From positions 1 to 28,453 of the forward strand of contig DDTJ01000079.1 in assembly GCA_002344525.1 (NCBI GenBank): a stretch of 28,453 bases of DNA, read 5' to 3'. The DNA comes from Akkermansiaceae bacterium UBA2367. GTDB taxonomy: Bacteria > Verrucomicrobiota > Verrucomicrobiia > Verrucomicrobiales > DEV007. Made by a program: the position numbers and the translations under genes. This document shows, in pieces, positions 23,099 to 28,453 of this stretch. The notes under the pieces are model-generated. The model had not been told where the DNA came from. It searched no databases and saw only the letters and a program-made list of their open reading frames with translations. How positions within the stretch are numbered: the first letter of the stretch is position 1; each line of letters begins with the position of its first letter.

Positions 23099-23818
23099 AT
23101 GCCCGCCTTTCCCCGACGCATCGTTCTGCCGTTCGCGGCCTTGGCCTTGATCGCACCCTCTCTCCTCGCCGACGAGACCCTCTACACCAGCAAAGAACCC
23201 TCGCGCGACGGGACCGGAAAGGTCTACATGGGGCGCGAGATCGCCCAGACCGTCAGCTCCCACGCCATCTCTTGGCTGGAGCGGCGCGACCGCGAGGCCG
23301 AGGAGAGGCCCGCCCTCGTGATGGAGAACCTCGGCCTGAAGCCCGGCGACGTCGTGGCCGACATCGGGGCGGGCTCGGGCTACTTCACCTTCCTCCTCGC
23401 CCCGCTCGTGCCGCAGGGCAGGGTCATCGCCGTGGATATCCAGCAGGAGATGCTCGATTTCGTCGAAGGTCGCAAGAAGTTGAAGCAGGCCGCGAACGTC
23501 GAGACCCTCCTCGGGACGATCGAGGACACCCACCTGCCCGAGGGCGAGGTCGATCTGGTCCTGATGGTGGACGCCTACCACGAGTTCTCCCATCCCCGCG
23601 AGATGATGGAGTCCATCGTGAAGGGCCTCGCCCCCGGCGGCCGGGTCGTCTTCATCGAATACCGGGGCGAGGACCCGAAGGTGCCGATCAAGCCCCTGCA
23701 CAAGATGACGGTGAAGCAGATCACCCGCGAGATGGCGGCGGTCGGCTTGGAATTCGTCGAGGTCCGCGATTTCCTGCCCATCCAGCATTTCCTCGTCTTC
23801 CGCAAGCCCGCGTCCTGA
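23099..23818 (+). CDS. Exported class I SAM-dependent methyltransferase
   Basis: A 239-residue protein with an apparent cleavable signal peptide (MPAFPRRIVLPFAALALIAPSLLA, then DET). The mature part contains the conserved MGREIAQTVSSHAISWLER leader and a class I methyltransferase core: motif I VVADIGAGSGYFTFLL (85-100), acidic motif II RVIAVDIQQEM, and LVLMVDAYHEFSHP with APGGRVVFIEYRG. The family is widespread in PVC and Bacteroidota genomes and is commonly predicted to be exported, which is puzzling because S-adenosylmethionine is cytoplasmic. Substrate is unknown. The gene starts 99 bases from the divergent Gfo/Idh/MocA gene and ends at a small GC hairpin. Confidence 0.85.
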   Translation: MPAFPRRIVLPFAALALIAPSLLADETLYTSKEPSRDGTGKVYMGREIAQTVSSHAISWLERRDREAEERPALVMENLGLKPGDVVADIGAGSGYFTFLLAPLVPQGRVIAVDIQQEMLDFVEGRKKLKQAANVETLLGTIEDTHLPEGEVDLVLMVDAYHEFSHPREMMESIVKGLAPGGRVVFIEYRGEDPKVPIKPLHKMTVKQITREMAAVGLEFVEVRDFLPIQHFLVFRKPAS

Positions 23819-23836
23819 CCCGGCCCGCCCGCCGGG
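23819..23836. terminator. GC hairpin directly after the methyltransferase stop
   Basis: CCCGGC and GCCGGG form a 6-bp stem with a 6-base loop starting immediately after the TGA at 23816-23818. No T tract follows, so intrinsic termination is uncertain. Confidence 0.35.
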
Positions 23837-23926
23837 AACCGTCCCGAAAACCCGCTCCCGCTGAAAAATTCTGGACTTCGCGGGGCATTCCGAGCTAGTC
23901 TTTGTGCTCCTTCTTTAAAACTCTCT

Positions 23927-24625
23927 ATGAAAACCACCCTCCTCAGCTCCCTTACGATCCTCCTCCTCGCCCTCCCCGCCGCGGCGCAAAAGGGCGGCGT
24001 CGCCATCCTCGACATCGACGAAGTCGCCCGCAAACTCGGTGTCGAGGAGAAAGTGCGCGTCGATCTGATCAACATGCAGAACAACCTCAACGCGGACCTC
24101 CAGCGCACCCAGACGACCCTGCAGAAGCAGATGAGCGGCGTCGAGGAGGCCGCCGGCGAGAACCCCACCGAGGAGCAGAAGCGCCAGATCATGGCGACGA
24201 ACCAGCAGCTCAACGAGGAGTTCAGTCGCCTCAGGGCCCAAGCGCAGAACACCCTCGCGCAGGAGCGCATCCGCATGATCAACGAATTCCGCATCCGCCT
24301 CGAGCCCATCGCCCTGAAAGCCGCCGAGGAAGCCGGCCTCGAGGTCGTCCTCATGAAGGTCACGCCCCCTGTCTTCACCTACTCCACCAGCGTGGACATT
24401 ACGCAGGCGACGGTGAAGCTCGCCCTTGAGGCGGGGCTTCAGGTCAAAGCCTCCGACATTACCGTGGCCCCGGCTCCAGCGCCCGCCACGGCCCCGGCTC
24501 CAGCGCCCGCCACGGCCCCGGCTCCCGAGCCCTCCGCCGCACCGGCCCCTGCCCCGGCCCCCGCCGACTCGAAGGAGAAGGGTAAGGGCAAAGGCGACGC
24601 CAAGGAGAAAGGCAAGGGCCAATAA
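23927..24625 (+). CDS. OmpH/Skp-family periplasmic chaperone-like protein with Ala-Pro/Lys-Gly tail
   Basis: A 232-residue exported protein (signal peptide MKTTLLSSLTILLLALPAAA, then QKG). Residues about 24-165 match the OmpH/Skp architecture: a short strand (GGVAILDIDEVARKLG), long Gln/Glu/Asn-rich helices predicted as coiled coil (about 45-140, LINMQNNLNADLQRTQTTLQ onwards) and the returning strand AGLEVVLMK. Skp-type proteins hold unfolded outer-membrane proteins in the periplasm. Unusually, a tail of about 50 residues follows: Ala-Pro repeats partly encoded by a 24-base DNA repeat, then a lysine/glycine-rich end (DSKEKGKGKGDAKEKGKGQ). It is not next to bamA or lpxD here, the frequent context of skp. 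The assignment rests on architecture and family-typical opening and closing strands. Confidence 0.8.
   Translation: MKTTLLSSLTILLLALPAAAQKGGVAILDIDEVARKLGVEEKVRVDLINMQNNLNADLQRTQTTLQKQMSGVEEAAGENPTEEQKRQIMATNQQLNEEFSRLRAQAQNTLAQERIRMINEFRIRLEPIALKAAEEAGLEVVLMKVTPPVFTYSTSVDITQATVKLALEAGLQVKASDITVAPAPAPATAPAPAPATAPAPEPSAAPAPAPAPADSKEKGKGKGDAKEKGKGQ
24466..24525. repeat. 24-base tandem repeat encoding Ala-Pro residues
   Basis: Two exact 24-base units (24466-24489 and 24490-24513, beginning GGCCCCGGCTCCAGCGCC) and a partial third lie inside the OmpH-like gene and encode the PAPAPATA units of its tail. The unit is a multiple of three, so copy-number change would alter tail length without a frameshift. 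Confidence 0.9.
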
Positions 24626-24661
24626 CCGGGCTTCGGATTTCCATTCCCAATCGCAGATAGC

Positions 24662-25738
24662 ATGGCTACCAGAATCGGCATCATCGGGGCGGGCGGCATG
24701 GCCCGCTATCACATCGAGGGCTTCCGCAAGGCAGGCGGCGAGGTCGTTGCCATGGCCGACGTCAATCACGAGGCGGCGAAGCAATCCGCCGCGGCGAACG
24801 GGATCGACCGGGCCTTCGGCGATGTCGCCGAACTGCTCGCCTCGGACATCGACGCCGTCTCCGTCATCGTCCCGAACAAATTCCATGCTCCCATCGCGAT
24901 CCAGGCGCTGGCGGCGGGCAAGCATGTCTTCTGCGAGAAGCCCCCGGCCCTGAACGCCGCCGAGGCCCGGGAAATGATCGCCGCCCGCGACCGCGCCGGG
25001 AGGCAGCTCATGTTCAACTTCAACAACCGTGCCCGGCCCGAGTCGCGCGAGATGAAGAAGCTCATCGACAGCGGCGCGGCCGGGCGCATCAACTCCGCCC
25101 AAGCCAAGTGGATCCGCCGCACCGGCATCCCCGGCTTTGGCGGCTGGTTCACGACCAAGGCCCTTTCCGGCGGCGGCCCCGTCATCGATCTGCTCCACAT
25201 GATGGACTTGGCGATCTACTTCATGGGCAATCCCAAGCCCGCCCACGTCCTCGCCCGGACTTTCGACGACCACATCACCTTGAAGGAGTTCAAAGGCCCG
25301 TGGGGCATCCCCGATCGCGAGGGCGGCACCACCGATGTCGAGTCGGCGGCGCATGGCCTCGTCACCTTCGAGACCGGCCAGGTGCTGAGCTTCCAGATGT
25401 CCTGGGCCGAGTTGGTCCAGCGCGAGGAGGTCTCCGTCGTCTTCCAGGGCGTCAAGGCCGGGGGCAAGGTCGAGCGGCTTTTCGGAACGGACGGCCTCGA
25501 CGACACCGCCATCGACACCTGCGAGTTCTACACTCAGGACGGGGCGACGCGAGTCGACCGGACCATCGAGGTCGAGCCCTGCGAGGACATGGGCCGCATC
25601 GGCTCCGCCGCGAACTTCGTCGAAGCTATCGAAGGCGTGGCCGCGCCGCTCAACACTGCCGAGCAGGGCCTCGCCCTGATGCAGATCATCGACGCCATTT
25701 ACGAATCGACCGCCAGCGGAAAGCCTGCGGCGATTTGA
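24662..25738 (+). CDS. Gfo/Idh/MocA-family oxidoreductase
   Basis: A 358-residue NAD(P)-dependent oxidoreductase of standard length. The Rossmann motif is IGIIGAGGMA (5-14), followed by MADVNHEAA, the EKP motif within FCEKPPALN (92-94), and the C-terminal domain block GGGPVIDLLHMMDLAIYFMG with the conserved Asp and His residues. No signal peptide is present, so it is cytoplasmic. Substrates in the family are sugars, inositols and related polyols; the specific one is not deducible. It lies 36 bases after the OmpH-like gene on the same strand, with no obvious functional link. Two palindromes follow its stop in the convergent gap. Confidence 0.92.
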   Translation: MATRIGIIGAGGMARYHIEGFRKAGGEVVAMADVNHEAAKQSAAANGIDRAFGDVAELLASDIDAVSVIVPNKFHAPIAIQALAAGKHVFCEKPPALNAAEAREMIAARDRAGRQLMFNFNNRARPESREMKKLIDSGAAGRINSAQAKWIRRTGIPGFGGWFTTKALSGGGPVIDLLHMMDLAIYFMGNPKPAHVLARTFDDHITLKEFKGPWGIPDREGGTTDVESAAHGLVTFETGQVLSFQMSWAELVQREEVSVVFQGVKAGGKVERLFGTDGLDDTAIDTCEFYTQDGATRVDRTIEVEPCEDMGRIGSAANFVEAIEGVAAPLNTAEQGLALMQIIDAIYESTASGKPAAI

Positions 25739-25747
25739 AGCCTGCAG

Positions 25748-25766
25748 CCGGCCTCACTGAGGCCGG
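25748..25766. repeat. 19-base palindrome, possible terminator of the oxidoreductase gene
   Basis: CCGGCCTCACTGAGGCCGG forms a perfect 9-bp arm pair around one base, ten bases after the stop at 25738. It shares the TCA-N-TGA centre of the dispersed palindromes at 20255, 25790 and 28321 but has different outer bases. There is no T tract; it may be either a terminator or a divergent member of the repeat family. Confidence 0.6.
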
Positions 25767-25772
25767 ATCGCA

Positions 25773-25822
25773 CGTCCCACGACGCCCGGGCGAGGTCGAT
25801 GACCTCGCCTACAGTTCCACCC
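25773..25822. repeat. Dispersed palindromic repeat, copy B, overlapping the SGNH gene end
   Basis: The core GCGAGGTCGATGACCTCGC (25790-25808) has an 8-bp perfect stem. The flanks CGTCCCACGACGCCCGG and CTACAGTTCCACCC align with copy A at 20238-20289. The CTA of CTACAG (25809-25811) is the minus-strand TAG stop codon of the SGNH hydrolase. Confidence 0.85.
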
Positions 25823-26510
25823 CCGCCTCGCGCAGGGCCTCGTTCACCACCGCCGTCCAGCGGGCGTAGCCGGACGGGCTGAGGTGCAGCCCGTCCTCCT
25901 TGAACCACTCCTTCGCGGGCGGGGCGTCCTCGCCCGCCTCCAGCATCGGGGCCGCGATGTCGGCGAAGTGGAGGTGCTCCGCCGAGGCGCAGAGCGCGGC
26001 GATGGCCTCGTTGGCGCGCTTCATCTCCGGCCACAGGTTCCAGCGTTTGATGCTCGGCTTGATGGCGATGTAGACCAGCGGCACGCCCGGCAGCTTCTTC
26101 CCGACCAGCCCGGCGAGGGTTTGGAAGTCGTCGGCGACCTCGTCGGCGGTGCGCTTCTTGGCCACGTCGTTGTCCCCGGCGTAGACGATCACGGCGCGGG
26201 GTTGGTAGGGCGCGACGATCCGGTCGAAGAAGTGGACCGTGTCGGACAGGTTCGATCCGCCGAAGCCGTGGTTGAGGGTGCCCTTCCCCGGCCAGGAGCC
26301 TTCCAAATCCCACAGGCGGATGCTGGAGCTGCCCACGAAGAGGAGCGCGCCGGGCCGCGCCGGGCTCTCCGTTCGTCTCGCCTCGAGCGCGGCGACCTCC
26401 TTCTCCCAGCGAGCTGTCCCCGAGGGCGCGGGTTCGGCGAGGAGCCGGGCGGGGGAGACGGCGGAGAGCGCGATGGCGCAGAGGACGGGGAGGGAAAGGC
26501 GGGGGATCAT
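25809..26510 (-). CDS. Secreted SGNH/GDSL hydrolase
   Basis: A 233-residue exported esterase-type enzyme (signal peptide MIPRLSLPVLCAIALSAVSPARLLA). All four SGNH blocks are present: GSSSIRLW (nucleophile probably Ser62), HGFGGSN (Gly84/85), YAGDND (Gly112, Asn114) and DGLHLSPSGY (Asp206, His209). The catalytic triad is therefore intact. Members deacylate or de-esterify carbohydrates, lipids or peptidoglycan; PVC genomes carry many such secreted versions and the substrate here is unknown. The last codons (GVEL and stop) lie within a dispersed palindromic repeat. It is divergent from the HEAT protein gene across 105 bases. Confidence 0.92.
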   Translation of the reverse strand: MIPRLSLPVLCAIALSAVSPARLLAEPAPSGTARWEKEVAALEARRTESPARPGALLFVGSSSIRLWDLEGSWPGKGTLNHGFGGSNLSDTVHFFDRIVAPYQPRAVIVYAGDNDVAKKRTADEVADDFQTLAGLVGKKLPGVPLVYIAIKPSIKRWNLWPEMKRANEAIAALCASAEHLHFADIAAPMLEAGEDAPPAKEWFKEDGLHLSPSGYARWTAVVNEALREAGVEL

Positions 26511-26615
26511 GGGGAGCAGTCTAGCGGAAACCCCGCCCCCCTTTCAACCGAGAAGCGCCCCGGGGCGCAAATTCGTCCTCGACAGGGAGTCTGGAGCTTG
26601 CCACGATCTGTGGAT

Positions 26616-27482
26616 ATGAGAGTTTGCCTCCCTTTCCTCGCCCTTTGCCTTTCCATGCCGCTTCCCTCTGTCGCCGGACCCGCGATCACCCTCTCCCCCA
26701 AGGTGCGCGCTGATGCGCTCGCCATCCTGAGAGCGGCCCTCCGTCTGGAGGGCGAGGAAACGTTCTGGGTGTCGATGCACGCGGCCGAGGGCCTCGTCCT
26801 CGGCGGCTACGGGGAGGAGATCGTCCCCGTGCTGGAGCCGAAGCTCTCCACGGAGAAGGACGCCCGGCGGCTCTGCGGCCTTGCCCGCGAACTCGTCCGC
26901 GCCGGAGAGAAGCAGCATGTCGCCGTCCTCACCGAAGTGCTCCGTCGCGAGGACTCCTACGGCCACACCCACGCCGCCGAGAGCCTCTACAAGGTGCTCG
27001 AACTCGGCGACGAGGCGGTGATGCGCGAGCGATACGAGAAGGGAGGCGACATCAAGCTGCGGCTCATGGCCGCGGGCGCGCTGGCGCGGAAAGGCGACGC
27101 GGGCGCCCTCGCTTTCATCCGCGAGAGCCGCGACGGCGCCGATCCCGACGGTCTCCAGATCGCTGCCTGGCTCCTCGGCGTGATCGGGGACGAAAGCGAC
27201 ATCGAGCCTTTGCGAAAGCGCATCGCCGACGCGCCCACGCCCATCATCCGAGCCTACGTCGAGAACGCCCTCGCCGCCCTCGGCGATCCCGACGGGCTCG
27301 CCCGCCTCGTCCGCAACCTCGACGACTCCGACCCCTTCATCCGCGCCTATGCCGCGACCTTCGCGGGCGATGCGAAAGCCGCCTCGGCGCAAGCGAAGCT
27401 CGAAGCCCTCCTCCGCGACCCCGATGCCGATGTGCGCGTCCGCGCCGCCCAGACCCTCGTGCAACTTTCCCACCATCCATGA
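26616..27482 (+). CDS. Exported HEAT-repeat protein
   Basis: A 288-residue protein with a signal peptide (MRVCLPFLALCLSMPLPSVAG, cleavage near residue 20). The rest is all-helical and made of HEAT/PBS-lyase-type repeats of roughly 30 residues. Clear units include HAAEGLVLGGYGEEIVPVLE, HAAESLYKVLELGDEAVM, LMAAGALARKGDAGALAFI, AAWLLGVIGDESDIEPLR, YVENALAALGDPDGLARLV and VRAAQTLVQL. Such proteins are scaffolds for protein-protein contacts; no catalytic motif is seen. Its stop overlaps the start of the aldolase gene (ATGA, 27479-27482), so the two are translationally coupled, which is odd because one is predicted periplasmic and the other cytoplasmic. The start at 26616 opens the signal peptide. 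Confidence 0.85.
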   Translation: MRVCLPFLALCLSMPLPSVAGPAITLSPKVRADALAILRAALRLEGEETFWVSMHAAEGLVLGGYGEEIVPVLEPKLSTEKDARRLCGLARELVRAGEKQHVAVLTEVLRREDSYGHTHAAESLYKVLELGDEAVMRERYEKGGDIKLRLMAAGALARKGDAGALAFIRESRDGADPDGLQIAAWLLGVIGDESDIEPLRKRIADAPTPIIRAYVENALAALGDPDGLARLVRNLDDSDPFIRAYAATFAGDAKAASAQAKLEALLRDPDADVRVRAAQTLVQLSHHP

Positions 27483-28252
27483 GATCCAGCAAAACCCTGA
27501 AACGCCTCCGCGAAGGGGGCCTCGTCCGTTGCGCCAATCTGGGCAACCCCATCCCCCCCTACATCGTCCACGCCGCCCGCGCGGGCTTCGATTGCATCTG
27601 GCTCGACCTCGAGCACCGCGCCTTCGAGCTTCGTGAGTTGCAGGTTCTGATGGCCCACTTCCGCCTCTACGATATCGACTGCCTCCTCCGACCGTCCACC
27701 TTGGAGAAGACCGGGCTCTACCGCCACCTTGAGGACGGGGCCACCGGGCTCATGATCCCGCACGTCTCCACCGCCGAGAAGGCGCGGCAGCTCGTGCAGG
27801 CGGTGAAGTTCCCGCCCCTCGGCGACCGCGGTCTCGACAACGCCGGGTTTGACTCCGACTACCGCATCAACCCCGACAATCTCGCCTTCGCCGAATGGGC
27901 CAACCGCGAGACCTTCCTCGTCGTCCAGATCGAGACGCCCGAGGCGGTTGAGAACGTCGAGGAGATCGCCGCCGTGCCGGGGGTGGACCTGCTCTTTGTC
28001 GGTCCCGGCGACCTCGGTCTGCGCTACCAGATCGCGGGCGACACCACCGGGGCGAAGCTCGAAGCCGCCTACGAGCGCGTCGCCGCCGCGTGCAAAGCCC
28101 ATGGCAAAGCCTGGGGCACCCCGGCGGGAACGCCCGAGGACATGAAGAAGCGCCGAGACCAAGGCGCGCAACTGCTCTGCAACTGCGGCGATTTCGGCAT
28201 CCTGCGCGACGGTCTCATCGCGGCGGCAGGGATGTTCGAGGGGCTGGATTGA
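27479..28252 (+). CDS. HpcH/HpaI-family aldolase
   Basis: A 257-residue class II (metal-dependent) aldolase of the HpcH/HpaI/citrate lyase beta superfamily. Active-site residues are conserved in position: DLEHRAF (Glu45, His46), LLRPST (Arg71), VVQIETPEAVEN (metal ligand Glu152) and FVGPGDLG (metal ligand Asp178), matching His45, Arg70, Glu149 and Asp175 of HpaI. The FPPLGDRG block (111-118) replaces the usual P-x-G-x-R-G. These enzymes cleave 2-keto-3-deoxy or 4-hydroxy-2-oxo acids to pyruvate (or glyoxylate) plus an aldehyde. It overlaps the HEAT gene by four bases and is followed by a cluster of palindromes. Confidence 0.92.
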   Translation: MRSSKTLKRLREGGLVRCANLGNPIPPYIVHAARAGFDCIWLDLEHRAFELRELQVLMAHFRLYDIDCLLRPSTLEKTGLYRHLEDGATGLMIPHVSTAEKARQLVQAVKFPPLGDRGLDNAGFDSDYRINPDNLAFAEWANRETFLVVQIETPEAVENVEEIAAVPGVDLLFVGPGDLGLRYQIAGDTTGAKLEAAYERVAAACKAHGKAWGTPAGTPEDMKKRRDQGAQLLCNCGDFGILRDGLIAAAGMFEGLD

Positions 28253-28280
28253 GGGGCTTGTTCGACGTTACGCGTGTAGA

Positions 28281-28298
28281 GAAGTTCGTGAGAGCTTC
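28281..28298. repeat. GAAGTTCGTGAGAGCTTC hairpin, second copy
   Basis: This copy differs from the core at 10625-10642 by one base (A to G at the thirteenth position), which changes an A-T pair to a G-T wobble in the stem. The GTGA loop is conserved, and with flanking GA/TC the stem extends to nine pairs. Confidence 0.75.
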
Positions 28299-28320
28299 TC
28301 CCGCCCGTCCCGCCCCGTGG

Positions 28321-28339
28321 CCGAGGTCATTGACCTCGG
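28321..28339. repeat. Dispersed palindromic repeat, copy C (core only)
   Basis: CCGAGGTCATTGACCTCGG is a perfect 9-bp palindrome around one base, the same architecture as the cores at 20255 and 25790 with C/G in place of G/C at the ends. The upstream flank keeps CGTCCC; the downstream CTACAG flank is absent. Confidence 0.8.
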
Positions 28340-28367
28340 TCGAACGTCGTTTGGGCCAAGTCGGCGG

Positions 28368-28381
28368 GAGTGTGGACACTC
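28368..28381. repeat. GAGTGTGGACACTC palindrome
   Basis: A 6-bp perfect stem with a GG loop, flanked by GGCGG (28363-28367) and CCGCC (28386-28390). It lies close to copy C in the gene-free 201-base end of the window. I see no second copy in this window. Confidence 0.6.
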
Positions 28382-28453
28382 TTGTCCGCCGTCGCAGGCG
28401 GGGCGGGGACTTCGGCCACGTCCGTCTAGCCCGTATTTCTCACACTCTTTCGT

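Overview
The window is a stretch of GC-rich bacterial chromosome that most resembles a heterotrophic member of the Verrucomicrobiota or the wider PVC group. That placement is an inference from gene content. It contains a large PVC-type propeller/HEAT/c-type cytochrome protein, a DUF1080 (3-keto-disaccharide hydrolase-like) secreted protein, a Tat-exported sugar phosphate isomerase/epimerase, two Gfo/Idh/MocA oxidoreductases, a ceramidase-fold secreted protein, a Tat-exported FAD oxidoreductase and a secreted SGNH hydrolase. No phage, plasmid, transposase, CRISPR or integrase gene was seen. I count 22 protein genes and one tRNA gene; no gap without a gene exceeds about 250 bases.

Layout. 1-6.7 kb (all plus): 6-phosphogluconolactonase, an atypical extended SDR, a Tat-exported TIM-barrel isomerase, a membrane-anchored DUF3293 protein and DNA polymerase I. 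6.8-7.6 kb (minus): tRNA-Phe and a secreted DUF1080 protein. 7.8-11.8 kb (plus): homoserine dehydrogenase and threonine synthase, two steps of threonine synthesis, then a PA0069-type radical SAM protein. 12.0-14.8 kb: a divergent pair, a ceramidase-fold protein (minus) and a phosphodiesterase/phosphatase (plus). 14.8-20.2 kb: the 1008-residue heme protein (minus), facing away from a two-gene overlapping operon of a Tat-exported FAD oxidoreductase and a membrane protein with a bis-histidine helix pair. 20.3-23.0 kb (minus): Gfo/Idh/MocA oxidoreductase followed by an MFS transporter. 23.1-25.7 kb (plus): an exported SAM methyltransferase, an OmpH/Skp-like chaperone and a second Gfo/Idh/MocA oxidoreductase. 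25.8-28.3 kb: SGNH hydrolase (minus), diverging from an overlapping HEAT protein/HpcH-type aldolase pair (plus).

How it fits together. There is central metabolism (pgl, hom, thrC), replication/repair (polA), and a large share of exported proteins that look like tools for attacking and oxidising environmental sugars, phosphoesters and lipids or glycans. The FAD oxidoreductase/DUF4405-like pair is the best candidate for a little-described system: a periplasmic flavoenzyme translationally coupled to a possible b-heme membrane subunit.

The most striking non-coding signal is a set of short intergenic palindromes. A 19-base family with a TCANTGA centre occurs four times (20255, 25748, 25790, 28321), two copies sharing about 50 bases of extended homology. 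A GAAGTTCGTGAGARCTTC hairpin occurs twice (10624, 28281). There are also an 81-base doublet of inverted hairpins (11863-11943), a perfect 26-bp inverted repeat of purine/pyrimidine strands (1904-1980), and a heptanucleotide tandem array directly upstream of pgl (16-68). Shine-Dalgarno sequences are almost absent from the starts in this window.
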